A stretch of DNA of 64,000 bases from an uncultured Bacteroidales bacterium (GCA_946406195.1 CAMJJT010000001.1:1-64000); one strand, 5' to 3'. Shown: positions 9,601-18,702, counted from the first letter of the stretch. Notes: generated by a model not told the origin, from the sequence alone. Numbers and translations: made by a program.

Positions 9601-9669
9601 TTTTTTATTAGAACATTCAAGTTTCTCGGTTGATTGATTTTTAGACAAAAACATTAAAAACCCCTCATT

Positions 9670-9777
9670 CGTTTGTAGCCCTATGGGCTGATGTGCCTTA
9701 GAGCGCTATGCCGCCCGGTGAGCGAGCTCCCCGTTCTGCCCATCGCACTAATCCACACTCCTTCCGGAGTACAAACG
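9670..9777 (+). repeat. cloverleaf-like inverted-repeat element downstream of asnA
   Basis: A perfect outer stem, CGTTTGTA (9670-9677) with TACAAACG (9770-9777), encloses GCCC/GGGC (9678-9688), a long middle arm closed by GTGC/GCAC (9693-9748) and carrying GAGCGAGCTC (9720-9729), and ACTCC/GGAGT (9757-9770, loop TTCC, the last base shared). The core GAGCGAGCTCCC is the one seen in the B elements. The A-rich tail that follows, ACCGAAAAAACAATTTTCAT, resembles the tail of the A elements. Confidence 0.72.
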
Positions 9778-10113
9778 CCTTCGGCAATAAACCGAAAAAA
9801 CAATTTTCATTTCCTCTGATGTTTCTGCCGTCCAAAATTACCAAAAATGTTCCAAAATTATATAACGGCGAATTATACGAATTAAACGAATTATACTTGT
9901 TAGTCAAATAGTACTGATGCGTTAATTTTAAACAAAAAAAACATTTTCAAATCAAATCCGTTCACTCAAAAGAGAAAATATTAAAAATATTTCATTTCAA
10001 ATCAAAAATACCGAAAATCCATGCGGCGAGAGGGAGGATTAGTCAAAAATTAAAGACAATTAAAGACAATTTTTTAGTCCAAAACAGCCCAAAAGGATCA
10101 AAAAAAAATATAC
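9778..10113. other. A+T-rich non-coding stretch with short repeats
   Basis: No gene is seen here. It holds three 9-nt units GAATTAWAC (9868-9896) also present before the 13924 gene, a copy of the tail module CCATGCGGCGAGAGGGAGG (10019-10044), and TTAGTCCAAAACAGCCCAAA (10073 onward), which recurs near 13117. Confidence 0.6.
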
Positions 10114-10154
10114 AAAAATGTGCTCGGCAAGGGAACTTGCAGAGCACATTTTTT
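10114..10154 (-). terminator. terminator of the small 10169 gene
   Basis: AAAAATGTGCTC and GAGCACATTTTT form a stem with an inner GCAAG/CTTGC pairing. On the minus strand it follows the stop codon of the 59-residue gene by about 15 bases, which supports that gene being real. Confidence 0.8.
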
Positions 10155-10168
10155 ATACCTAATTACTA

Positions 10169-10348
10169 TTAGAAGGCTTGTTGCACGTCGCCGGATTTGT
10201 CACCTCCATGGATATCGACATTGGAAGAGACGGGTTCTGCACCACTTTCACAGAGAACGGAGGAGTGATAGATAGGTTGTACGGAAGTACAAGGGGTTTG
10301 ATATATCGTTTTCATAATCATAAAGGCACGATTAACTTCGTTTTTCAT
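10169..10348 (-). CDS. small protein of the 'MKTIYQTP' type, 59 residues
   Basis: The minus-strand frame encodes 59 residues beginning MKNEVNRAFMIMKTIYQTP and ending GGDKSGDVQQAF. Many Bacteroidales genomes carry short proteins that start MKKxYxxPxxxV, have a central Cys and end in an acidic or Gly-rich tail; this one fits, with Met12 (MKTIYQTPCTSVQPIY) as an equally good start at 10315. The family has no firm function and is often next to secreted-protein genes. It lies downstream of, and on the same strand as, the T9SS cargo gene at 10452, and is followed at once by a strong terminator. Confidence 0.62.
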   Translation of the reverse strand: MKNEVNRAFMIMKTIYQTPCTSVQPIYHSSVLCESGAEPVSSNVDIHGGDKSGDVQQAF

Positions 10349-10380
10349 AAAACTATTTTTTTCAGTTAATTATTATTTAA

Positions 10381-10447
10381 CGTGATCTCGTCATTTCGTC
10401 ATTTCGTGATCACGAAGGGGTTGGGGGTGAGGGGCGGGATCACGAGG
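10381..10447. repeat. GATCACGA-type short tandem repeat
   Basis: The gap between the two minus-strand genes contains CGTGATCTCGTCATTTCGTC and further units of TTTCGTGATCACGA, then a G-rich stretch and one more GATCACGA. Confidence 0.75.
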
Positions 10448-10451
10448 GAGA

Positions 10452-12857
10452 TTATTTTTCCATTCCTAAGACATTGTACATTTTCCCTTCGCGGAGGATG
10501 TAGAGCTGATTATCTTTGATAATCTTATTGGTCATTGGTGATTTGTCATTGGTGATTTGATCAATGCCGGTAGCTGAGTCTTGTTTCTTGACGATGCGTG
10601 CTTTGGGGGCGCTGTTCACCGCGGCACCTTTGAGTTCGAAGTATGCACGGAAAGCTTTTATATTCGCGGTGCTCGCGGGATAGAAGAGTTCGTTATCCGC
10701 TCCGAGGAAGAGGAGGTTTCTGTTACCGCCTTCGAGTTCGGTGGGAGCAAAAGTAGCGTGGAAGGAGATATTTGCATCGCTCTTCTGGTCTGCCGGTTCG
10801 GTAGCAGCAATCGTCACGCCCTCGAAGGAGGGGTTCACTACATCGACGGAGGGTTGGAGCAAGTACGGTTTGCCGGCTTCGAGAGAGGTCACTTTATTGA
10901 ACACGAGGTTCAGCACATCGCCCTCCAAAGAAGAAGAGACAAACTCCTCGAGGTCATAGCCTGCACCAAAGAACTCCTGTAACTGCTCATCATCCAACGC
11001 GAACGGCAGACAGAAGGTGTTGTACTGCGAGGAAGTCAGCGAACGGGTGAGGTTGACGTCCACCATTTGACCGGAGTAGGTACCTATGGCAGTATTAGTA
11101 TTATTTTCCGACAAAGAAATAACAGGATAGAATTCCGCTTCGGTCTCTCCCATTTTAATATTCAAAGAAGTGTTGGCAGACACAAAGTAGTCTTTCGGAT
11201 CTGCTCCGTTCATGTTTGCCCAACCGGAAGTAATTACACTTTTTCCGCTCTTATAGACTGAATAAGGCTCAGAGTTTGTCAGCGGTTTTTCGGACTCAAT
11301 CGTGATATATTTGTTAGAACCCAAATAGATGTCAGCATGATAAGATGTGAATGTCAGTGCGCCGGATAATTTGAGCGTTCCGTTGTTATAAATGGCATTG
11401 GAAAGCGATTTATCATCCGGATCATCATCTTCTTCATAAGAGCCATACAAGTTTTGAATAGTTCCTTCGCTCAAGACCAGTGTACCGCCATTTTCAATAT
11501 TAATCAATCCATATTTGGGGTAATTGGCAACAAAATATCCATAAATACGACCTCCGCCCTCATTATCATAGATAGCGAAAGTAGCCCCATCTTTTACTTG
11601 AATACTATTCGTTTCTGTATAAACCTCATGACCGTTGAGACAAAGGTTGATATTTTCAGTCACATTCCAATCAGAAGCCAATTCCACGTCAGTACTCAGG
11701 TAGTAGTTACCGGACGTAGGCATCGCGGAGGGGTTAGACCACGGTTCAAAGGTAATACCATCGTGAATATGCGGAGCTTGGGTAGTAAAGGAGATTGGCT
11801 CGGATAAAGCGCTTTCACCTACTCCATTAACAGCTGAGACTTTTACATAATAGGTAGTGCTGGCGGTAAGTCCTGACCAGTCGTACGAATTAGTAGCAGA
11901 ACTTGCAAACTTGGAATAAACTCCATCAATACTAGTGCTATTAAATAAATCATAACTTGTTGCTCCATCCGAAGCAGACCAAGAAAGGGATGCCGAAGTA
12001 GAACCTATACTGCTTGCTGCCAAATCTTCCGGGGTAGAAGGAACCACGGGAGCAGCAGGGGGAGTAATGGAGAAATCTATTTTGTTTACGTAACTACGGT
12101 TGTCTGTTTGACCTTCAACAGTAGTTGGAGAACTCCAATACTCTCCTTCTCTACCGGTTAAGTTATTAGACATATCAGCACTCCAAGCTGCTCTACTATC
12201 CGTATCCGTTGAAAACCATTTCCAAATTAAAAAGCGCGGAGTTGAAGTTTTAGAGATAAGAAACCGTATATTAGCGAATCCGCCTGTAGACACCGTATTG
12301 GATGTAGCGGACATATCAAATACCGTTAACACAAGATTGCTTGTGCCATCCCAAGCAAAACTATTATCAAAAGTTATCTTTACAGTTTTAGTTTGTGAGG
12401 AAGTTACAGCCTTTGTTTCTAATGCGCCATCATAAACTTTTGTACCTGCTGATTTGTTGGTACTACTTACATATAAAAAGTTAGATTTTGCATTCGCTTC
12501 TTTTATCGCAAATGCATTTTGCTCAGCAGGTATCTGCATTAAAAATATCTGAATATCTCGATCCGATGGATCGCTGGAAACAGGAGATGAAGGTCCTGAA
12601 GCCGTATAATAAAATGTAATGGCAGTGATATCACCAGCAGATGCCCCCTCTCCCGTTAGTTCAGAAGCCAAATATATTTGCTGCGTAACTGACCCCCATG
12701 TCGTTCCTGTATTATAAAACAAAGGAATAGCACGGCTGTTGATAGCAGCAGCAGCATCAGCTTTTGGCTCAATCGTATAATCCGTTGCCATCACAGACGA
12801 AGGGATAAAAGAGAGTGCGCAGAGGGCACAGAAAAGAGTAAGTAAAGATTTTTGCAT
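10452..12857 (-). CDS. T9SS cargo protein with fibronectin III domain
   Basis: This 801-residue protein has a signal peptide (MQKSLLTLFCALCALSFIPS, cleavage near VMA) and ends with a T9SS-type sorting sequence, NQLYILREGKMYNVLGMEK. In order: a beta-rich domain (about 25-265), a fibronectin III domain (about 275-360; PEDLAASSIGSTSASLSWSA then TYYVKVSAVNGVGESALS), a parallel-beta stretch rich in Gly and Asn (about 375-540), and a domain common in Prevotella-like surface proteins (TSSQYNTFCLPFALDDEQL). The linker just before the sorting sequence is coded by imperfect repeats of TCATTGGTGATTTG (10529-10562). Substrate is unknown. The predicted promoter is 350 bases upstream. Confidence 0.85.
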   Translation of the reverse strand: MQKSLLTLFCALCALSFIPSSVMATDYTIEPKADAAAAINSRAIPLFYNTGTTWGSVTQQIYLASELTGEGASAGDITAITFYYTASGPSSPVSSDPSDRDIQIFLMQIPAEQNAFAIKEANAKSNFLYVSSTNKSAGTKVYDGALETKAVTSSQTKTVKITFDNSFAWDGTSNLVLTVFDMSATSNTVSTGGFANIRFLISKTSTPRFLIWKWFSTDTDSRAAWSADMSNNLTGREGEYWSSPTTVEGQTDNRSYVNKIDFSITPPAAPVVPSTPEDLAASSIGSTSASLSWSASDGATSYDLFNSTSIDGVYSKFASSATNSYDWSGLTASTTYYVKVSAVNGVGESALSEPISFTTQAPHIHDGITFEPWSNPSAMPTSGNYYLSTDVELASDWNVTENINLCLNGHEVYTETNSIQVKDGATFAIYDNEGGGRIYGYFVANYPKYGLINIENGGTLVLSEGTIQNLYGSYEEDDDPDDKSLSNAIYNNGTLKLSGALTFTSYHADIYLGSNKYITIESEKPLTNSEPYSVYKSGKSVITSGWANMNGADPKDYFVSANTSLNIKMGETEAEFYPVISLSENNTNTAIGTYSGQMVDVNLTRSLTSSQYNTFCLPFALDDEQLQEFFGAGYDLEEFVSSSLEGDVLNLVFNKVTSLEAGKPYLLQPSVDVVNPSFEGVTIAATEPADQKSDANISFHATFAPTELEGGNRNLLFLGADNELFYPASTANIKAFRAYFELKGAAVNSAPKARIVKKQDSATGIDQITNDKSPMTNKIIKDNQLYILREGKMYNVLGMEK

Positions 12858-13209
12858 ATAACTAATACCTTTTAATTTATGATTTCAAATTTGGGATTTC
12901 AAATTGGGGATTTATGATTTCAAATTGGGGATTTTAGGGAGGGCGGTAAATGGAACATAATCTTAATAATCGTATATTCAATTTACAACATTTAGGGGTT
13001 TTTAGGGGAATTGGGATCAGGTAATAACCAGTACAAAACCAGTACAAAATAAGCACATAATAAGGTTGAAACCCCAAAATCTTAATAATCGTGTATATTT
13101 TAGATCGCTCTTTTTTGTTAGTCCAAAATAGCCCAAAATGATTCAAAAAAATTATTTATTGTTCACAAAGGAAAGAAAAAGTCAAAAACACTTTTTCACA
13201 AATCCGGCG
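12858..13209 (-). other. long leader of the 10452 gene with simple repeats
   Basis: No gene is seen. Near the start codon (12878-12938) are imperfect repeats of GATTTCAAATTGGGGATTT. TCTTAATAATCGTATATT (12961-12978) recurs at 13080-13099, and CCAGTACAAAA occurs twice in tandem near 13028. If the promoter at 13210 is used, all of this is transcribed. Confidence 0.5.
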
Positions 13210-13241
13210 CAAAGGTAAGCAAAAATTTAGATATATGCAAG
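13210..13241 (-). promoter_or_regulatory. promoter of the 10452 T9SS cargo gene
   Basis: On the minus strand, CTTG (13241-13238), 20 nt and TACCTTTG (13217-13210). It predicts a leader of about 345 nt. Confidence 0.72.
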
Positions 13242-13328
13242 TTTTTCTTGATTTTTTTTATATTTTTTTGTGTTTTTTGTGCATTTTGTCAGAAAAATGA
13301 GAGAAAAATGAGAGAAACGTTCAAAAAA

Positions 13329-13360
13329 TTTGCATATGTCAAAAAAAAGTAGTACTTTTG
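13329..13360 (+). promoter_or_regulatory. promoter of the 13924 T9SS cargo gene
   Basis: TTTG (13329-13332), 20 nt, TACTTTTG (13353-13360). The start codon is 564 bases further on, so elements A1 and B1 lie inside the predicted leader. Confidence 0.78.
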
Positions 13361-13395
13361 CAGCCTGATTTGAATTTTAAGAACAGTAGTGTTTT

Positions 13396-13633
13396 AAGAA
13401 CATAAACATAGATTTATACTTTTGAACAATAGTGTCCCTTTATAAATAAACAAAAACATACAAAACCCTTTTGAAGGCTTTAGCGCAATGCGCATTGCGT
13501 ACTTTGCGGCTAAAAACTCCTCGCAAGCAAGCTTTCGGATAGTTTTCATCCCAAACTCCGCAACTCTTCGAGTTAATGCCTTCAAAAGCGATAAACATAA
13601 ATAAAATTTTCGTTTCGGATCAAAAGAAGTAAA
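13396..13633 (+). repeat. repeat element A, copy 1
   Basis: The copy starts AAGAACATAAACATAGATTT and ends near GTTTCGGATCAAAAGAAG. Arms CTTTTGAAGGCTTT (13468-13481) and AATGCCTTCAAAAG (13575-13588) form the outer stem (the last few bases pair less well). Inside are the palindrome CGCAATGCGCATTGCG (13484-13499), an AAAACT/AGTTTT stem around AAGCAAGCTT, and AACTC/GAGTT (13562-13574, loop TTC). It is nearly identical to copy 2 at 17807. Confidence 0.85.
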
Positions 13634-13647
13634 AAAAAGAAAAATGC

Positions 13648-13838
13648 GCAGTCATTTTGGCCTACGCGGCCTAAGCGTACTTGCTAATTAGGGGCGCCAG
13701 GGAGCGAGCTCCCAGCGCCCACTAAATACCAAATCCGCTGTTGACGCCCCAATGGGCGACAACATGACTGCTTACAAAAATATCCCTACGGGATTAGAAA
13801 ATACCGAAAATCCATGCGGCGAGAGGGAGGGATTAGTC
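13648..13838 (+). repeat. repeat element B (cloverleaf) plus tail module, copy 1
   Basis: Outer stem GCAGTCAT (13648-13655) with ATGACTGC (13764-13771) encloses three arms: GGCC/GGCC; a nested arm GGGCGC...GGGAGC-ga-GCTCCC...GCGCCC; and GTTGaCGCCC with GGGCGaCAAC. A fourth hairpin ATCCCtacGGGAT follows. The tail module starting CCATGCGGCG ends at 13838, 85 bases before the 13924 start codon. Confidence 0.85.
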
Positions 13839-13923
13839 AAAAATTATCAAAAATGACCAAAAATTAGATAACGGCGAATTAAACGAATTATACGAATAAA
13901 GAAAATATAAATTATTTAAGGAT

Positions 13924-16900
13924 ATGAAAAAGATTTTAGCATTAGTCTGTGCGGCGATGATGATCGCTGCGAATGTAGAGGCAAAGGTCATTCTGACCGA
14001 GAGTTTTGAGAGGGAAGTAGGCACACTCAATGTGGGTCAGAACACCTCTATGGGTACAAACACCAGCGATTGGTGGAGTTACAGCGGAAGCAGTAACTAT
14101 ATCAAAGTAGAAGAAGGAACGCTTTCATACCCGGGTTACATGAGTACGGGTAAAGGGAATAAATCGTTCCTTTGGTCCACGGGTGCAGACGACTTCCGTC
14201 AGTTCAGCGCAGTAACCAGCGGCAAGCTCTACGCAGGCGCGATCATTAATGTAAACGCGCTCAAGCAAGGTATTATCTCCGATTATTTCTTTTGTTTTGG
14301 CGATGCTACAGCAAGCAATATGTACGCTCGTCTTTACAGCAAATCGGTCAAAGATGACAATGGTAACTTCATCGGTTTCCAGTTAGGTATTGCCAAATAC
14401 ACTGAGACGAACACGTATGTCCGTTTCACCAAGGATGTATATGCTCCGAACACGGATTATCTCGTAGTTATCGAGTATGAGTTCGTTGATGGCGAAAAGA
14501 ACGATATTGCACGTCTGTATGTCAACCCGACCAAGGCAAACAATACGCCGACCTTAGAGTGCGTGCAAGACACCACGAATACAGGCGGTTCAGCTGCCGG
14601 TGCGAACAGCAAGAAAGACGCCAGCAAGATTTCTTCTATTGACTTGCGCCAGGGCTCAAACACCCCGAAAGAAGTATATATTGACGAGATTAAGGTAGCG
14701 ACGAGTTGGACGGAGTTGTTTGAGGAAGGGGGCGAAGATCCGTCTCCGGCAATCAATGTAGCAAGCAGTGTAGATTTCGGTAAGGTAACTATTAACGAAG
14801 CAGCCGAGAAAACGATCACCGTGAAGGGCAGTTATCTGAAAGGTGCTATCAACGTAGCATCGAGCAGTGCGCTGGTGGTTCCGGCAGTTAGTACGATCAG
14901 CAAAGACGCCGCAGAGGCAAGCAGCGGATACGGATTAAAATTAACGCTGACGGCTACCGAGGTAGGTGCAGGATCGGCGAATATCACACTGAGTTCGACG
15001 GACGCGACGAGCCAAGTGGTGAACGTCAGTTGGAATGCCGCAGCGCCTGCAGCGAAGGTAGCTAACATCGCTGCGCTCAAAGGTCTTGCAGCTTGGGGCG
15101 ATCAGGTAGATCTGGAGAGTCAGCCGGTAGTTATCCGCGTGACGGATGACGGTGCAGCTATTCAAGATGCGAGCGGCGCGATGTTCATCGTAGATGGTAT
15201 GGGCGATTACTTGAACCTGAAAGCAGGTGACAAAGTAGCTTTGGGTGGATTACAGATGATTGAAGCGGAGTACGGAGTAGAAGGTTACCCGACCGCTTAT
15301 TCCGGCAGTATCAGCGTGCTCAGTTCGGGTAACACGTTGAAGCCGATCGAAGTGACGATAGCCGAGTTGGAGCAATACGGTCCGGCATACGTCAAAGTGA
15401 GCGGCGTTACCTTCCCCGAGGAAGCAGAGAAATTTGCGGCAGGGAACATCGCTATTTCGCAGAGCGGAACGAGCGTGAACATGTATATCCTTGCGGGCAA
15501 CAACATCATCGGCGAAGATGTACCTGCGAGTGCGGACGTACAAGGATGTGTGATGAATTGGTACGGTCTGAAGTTACAGATCAGTTCCAGCGCGGACGTG
15601 TTTAACCGCGTACCGAAAGGCGGCGAAGCAGGCGGTGATAACCTGATTCTCAACCATAGTTTTGAAGCATACAGTTGTAACATGTTCGGTTGCCAGTTTG
15701 AGGAATGGAACATGGCGTTGGGTTACGGAAGTGCCAATTCGACGGACAAGTTAGACGGCAACAACTCGCTGATGATCAATGCTTCGAGCATGGCTACTGT
15801 TCTGGATCAGGGTGTAGCGCTGACGGATGCGGATTACGCAGCAGGTTCGAAGTTCACGCTGACGCTGAACTACAAAGTGCAGACCATGCCGGAGGGCGAG
15901 ACGTTAGCATCGGATTGCTACTGGGAAGCCGCAGCAGGCGGAGACTCTGAGGCTACCGAGGCACATGAGTCGGATATATTACGTGTAGATTTGGAGAAGG
16001 GTTCGGGATGGATGAGCAAGGAGTTGGTGACTACCAAACCGGCTAAGTCTTCGAATTTCCGCGTACGCGTCAAAGTGCCGAAAGGAGCGAAAGTGCTGTT
16101 CGATAATTTCTCGCTGTACTACACACCATCTACCGACCCGTATATCGAGGTATCTCCGAAGACTCTTCCGCAGTTCTCGTTGAACATAGGCGAGACGGCA
16201 ACCAAGACGGTACATATCCGTCAAGGCAACCTGAGCGGTAAGACGACGTTCTACGTAGGCGGTAAGGATGCGAGCCAGTTCAGTCTCTCGGCGAGCGAGT
16301 TAGCGGCAGATCAGAGCGATTTAGACCTTATTATAACGTACGCACCTACGAGCGCAGGTACGCACAGTGCATCGCTGATCTTTGATAATGCGGCTCATAC
16401 GACCATCCTGCCGGATATGATTTCGCTTAGTGGAACATGCTCCGACCCGAGTGCCAAACCATTGATCAGTGTGACGCCGAGCACGCTGCCGGATTTTGAG
16501 GTAGTGGAAGGTAAGCAGCAGAAGATGGTTGTGACGCTGAGCAGCGTGAACTGCACGGATTTCATCTATGCGCGTGTGGATCATATCAGTCCGGCGGAGC
16601 ATGGTACGTTCACTATCGACGGATCGATGTACAGCAAGAACAGCGAGGCGACGGTGACTATCACATTCTCGCCGATCGAAGCAGGTACGTACCAATCGAC
16701 GCTGACGTTCTACACCGTAGGTGCGGAGAATGTAGTGGTGACGCTGAACGGAAAGGGTATCGCGAAGACGCCTGAGACGATCGATTGGCAGACCTCATTC
16801 GTATGGAACGAGGCTAACCCGTTGAGTTGGATGTACGAGAAATTCGATAATGTGAAGCATAACGAGACACTTATCTTAGAGGGATGGCAGAACGTAGCGG

Positions 16901-17796
16901 ATGTAGATGCCCGTCCTTGGTGGGGCTTCGACGAGAGCAAGACCACGCCCGTCCGCGGCGAGGATTCCTACGCAAAAGCTACCGCTTACCAATACGGGAA
17001 GGACAGTACGGCACTCTGGGATATGTGGCTGGTAACGCCGGCTTTGGATTATAAGAAGGCAGCAAGTAAGATCTTCGCTTTCTCCGTGATGGGCGAGTAC
17101 CTCGCGGACGAGGACAACAAAGCACAGTTCCGCGTCTATTATATCGACGCGACGGGTGCAGAGGTGTATTCGCAGGATCTGACGTCGAGTTTTGAGATTC
17201 CATCCACGAGCAGCGATAACCTCGCATGGCGTACGTTCTTCCTTGATTTGGCGCCATACGCAGAGACGATGTCGGATGTGTTCCATATGGCATTCCGTTA
17301 TACGAGTCCGAACGGCGGTGACGGAGTGGTGACGTTCTATGTGGACGAGGTAAGCTGGGGTCGCACCGACCTGCCGATGATCACTGTCACGCCGGCAACG
17401 ATCATTGACAGCACGGCGGTGCTCAACGAGAAAAAGACGATTGGTACGATCGCTGTCAGCTCGGCTAACCTGACGAACGGAATCACGCTGAGTATAGAGG
17501 GTGCCAACTACAACCGCTTCTCGCTGTCAGCAGCTTCGCTGCCGGCAGAGGGAGGAAGCGTCGAAGTGTCTTTCGAGGGCAAGGAGGTAGGCGTTCACGA
17601 GGCATATATCCGCATCTCGTCGAAGGGTGCGCCGGATAAGTTCGTACCTCTGGCAGTGCTTTGCAAGGAGTTGCCGACAGGCGTGGAGGATGTACAAAGT
17701 GACAATGTACCATGCACGAAGGTGCTGCGGAACGGGCGAATCTACTTGCTGTACGAAGGACGGATGTACGATGTGCTGGGTGCTCGGGTTAAGTGA
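13924..17796 (+). CDS. large multi-domain T9SS cargo protein
   Basis: This 1,290-residue secreted protein has a signal peptide (MKKILALVCAAMMIAANVEA) and ends in a T9SS-type sorting sequence (KVLRNGRIYLLYEGRMYDVL then GARVK). In order it shows an N-terminal lectin-like beta domain (about 20-275), repeated Ig-like domains of the kind with 'a-DFG-V ... k-TITVKGS' (about 278-375, 735-840, 850-950 and 1165-1260), an OB-like region (about 380-560), a carbohydrate-binding-like domain (about 570-730) and a MAM or 'choice-of-anchor J'-like region (about 985-1150, SWMYEKFDNV to DVFHMAFRY). No catalytic motif is seen, so it may be an adhesin or matrix protein. Domain names are pattern judgements. The linker GVEDVQSDNVPCT is coded by short repeats like the one at 27963. 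Confidence 0.85.
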   Translation: MKKILALVCAAMMIAANVEAKVILTESFEREVGTLNVGQNTSMGTNTSDWWSYSGSSNYIKVEEGTLSYPGYMSTGKGNKSFLWSTGADDFRQFSAVTSGKLYAGAIINVNALKQGIISDYFFCFGDATASNMYARLYSKSVKDDNGNFIGFQLGIAKYTETNTYVRFTKDVYAPNTDYLVVIEYEFVDGEKNDIARLYVNPTKANNTPTLECVQDTTNTGGSAAGANSKKDASKISSIDLRQGSNTPKEVYIDEIKVATSWTELFEEGGEDPSPAINVASSVDFGKVTINEAAEKTITVKGSYLKGAINVASSSALVVPAVSTISKDAAEASSGYGLKLTLTATEVGAGSANITLSSTDATSQVVNVSWNAAAPAAKVANIAALKGLAAWGDQVDLESQPVVIRVTDDGAAIQDASGAMFIVDGMGDYLNLKAGDKVALGGLQMIEAEYGVEGYPTAYSGSISVLSSGNTLKPIEVTIAELEQYGPAYVKVSGVTFPEEAEKFAAGNIAISQSGTSVNMYILAGNNIIGEDVPASADVQGCVMNWYGLKLQISSSADVFNRVPKGGEAGGDNLILNHSFEAYSCNMFGCQFEEWNMALGYGSANSTDKLDGNNSLMINASSMATVLDQGVALTDADYAAGSKFTLTLNYKVQTMPEGETLASDCYWEAAAGGDSEATEAHESDILRVDLEKGSGWMSKELVTTKPAKSSNFRVRVKVPKGAKVLFDNFSLYYTPSTDPYIEVSPKTLPQFSLNIGETATKTVHIRQGNLSGKTTFYVGGKDASQFSLSASELAADQSDLDLIITYAPTSAGTHSASLIFDNAAHTTILPDMISLSGTCSDPSAKPLISVTPSTLPDFEVVEGKQQKMVVTLSSVNCTDFIYARVDHISPAEHGTFTIDGSMYSKNSEATVTITFSPIEAGTYQSTLTFYTVGAENVVVTLNGKGIAKTPETIDWQTSFVWNEANPLSWMYEKFDNVKHNETLILEGWQNVADVDARPWWGFDESKTTPVRGEDSYAKATAYQYGKDSTALWDMWLVTPALDYKKAASKIFAFSVMGEYLADEDNKAQFRVYYIDATGAEVYSQDLTSSFEIPSTSSDNLAWRTFFLDLAPYAETMSDVFHMAFRYTSPNGGDGVVTFYVDEVSWGRTDLPMITVTPATIIDSTAVLNEKKTIGTIAVSSANLTNGITLSIEGANYNRFSLSAASLPAEGGSVEVSFEGKEVGVHEAYIRISSKGAPDKFVPLAVLCKELPTGVEDVQSDNVPCTKVLRNGRIYLLYEGRMYDVLGARVK

Positions 17797-17806
17797 GAAG
17801 GATTAT

Positions 17807-18115
17807 AAGAACATAAACATAGATTTATACTTTTGAACAATAGTGTCCCTTTATAAATAAACAAAAACATACAAAACCCTTTTGAAGGCTTTAGCGCAAT
17901 GCGCATTGCGTACTTTGCGGCTAAAAACTCCTCGCAAGCAAGCTTTCGGATAGTTTTCATCCCAAACTCCGCAACTCTTCGAGTTAATGCCTTCAAAAGA
18001 CATAAACCGAGAAAACATTTTCAAATTAACACCAAAATGCCCAACTCTGACGAGTAAACGCCTTCAAAAGCGATAAACATAAATAAAATTCGTTGCGGAT
18101 CAAAAGAAGTAAAGA
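17807..18115 (+). repeat. repeat element A, copy 2, with duplicated 3' arm
   Basis: It begins ten bases after the 13924 gene stops. Outer arms are 17879-17892 and 17986-17999. Unlike copy 1, the 3' arm is present twice: a second ACTCtgacGAGT hairpin and CGCCTTCAAAAG end at 18070. The A-rich tail then runs into element B copy 2. Confidence 0.85.
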
Positions 18116-18126
18116 AAAGAAAATGC

Positions 18127-18318
18127 GCAGTCATTTTGGCCTACGCGGCCTAAGCGTACTTGCTAATTAGAGGGCGCCCGGGAGCGAGCTCCCAGCGCCC
18201 ACTAAATACCAAATCCGCTGTTGACGCCCCAATGGGCGACAACATGACTGCTTACAAAAATATCCCTGCGGGATTAGAAAATACCAAAAATCCATGCGGC
18301 GTGAGGGAGGGATTAGTC
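18127..18318 (+). repeat. repeat element B (cloverleaf) plus tail module, copy 2
   Basis: Outer stem 18127-18134 with 18244-18251. Arms: GGCC/GGCC (18138-18150); TTAGaGGGCGC with GCGCCCaCTAA (18167-18205), with GGGAGC/GCTCCC nested inside; GTTGaCGCCC with GGGCGaCAAC (18220-18243). Hairpin ATCCC/GGGAT is at 18262-18274 and the tail module at 18292-18318. Confidence 0.88.
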
Positions 18319-18334
18319 AACAATTATCGAAAAT

Positions 18335-18628
18335 CAATAGTGTCCCATTAAAAATAATCAAAAACATACAAAACCCTTTGAGTGCTTTAGAAGCGATGCT
18401 TCTTTGACAAATTGATACTAAAACCTGCTTGTAAGCAAGCTTCCTCGCGCGAACTATCCTTAGTAATCGCCACAAAACTTTGTTTTATGGGTAGTTACTC
18501 GGATGTTCTCGCTCTCCCCACAAATTAAAATTTGCGGGGACCCCAAAGGGACTCTCCGCACTCTACGAGTATAAAGCACTCAAAGACATAAACCGAAAAA
18601 ACATTTTCGTTTCGGATCAAAAGAAGTA
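18335..18628 (+). repeat. repeat element A, diverged copy 4
   Basis: It starts CAATAGTGTCCC as inside copy 1. The outer stem is CTTTGAGTGCTTTA (18376-18389) with TAAAGCACTCAAAG (18572-18585), perfect over 14 pairs but with different bases from the other copies. Hairpin AGAAGC/GCTTCT (18389-18403) replaces the palindrome of copy 1; ACTC/GAGT (18560-18570) is kept. An extra stem CAAAT/ATTTG inside CCCC/GGGG lies near 18516-18540. The tail CGTTTCGGATCAAAAGAAG matches copy 1. Confidence 0.8.
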
Positions 18629-18643
18629 GAGAAAAATGACGAA

Positions 18644-18702
18644 AATAGGCCCCCTCCTAACCTCCCCCTATAGGAGGAGGGAGTCCGGAGAATATGCGGA
18701 AT
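18644..18702 (+). repeat. repeat module M, copy 1
   Basis: AGGCCCCCTCCTAACC, then AGGAGGAGGGAG, then TCCGGAGAATATGCGGA: two hairpins (CCTCCT/AGGAGG and a weak TCCG/CGGA). The same module replaces the tail module in the third B copy, at 19547-19606. Confidence 0.7.

Noticed and set aside
10178..10369. 63-residue plus-strand frame
   Set aside because: The minus-strand 59-residue frame in the same place has a family-like start and a terminator; the plus-strand one has neither.
13394..17996. Identical 63-residue minus-strand reading frames at 13394-13585 and 17742-17996
   Set aside because: They lie inside the two nearly identical A elements, whose inverted-repeat arms create the frames; no promoter or protein family supports them.
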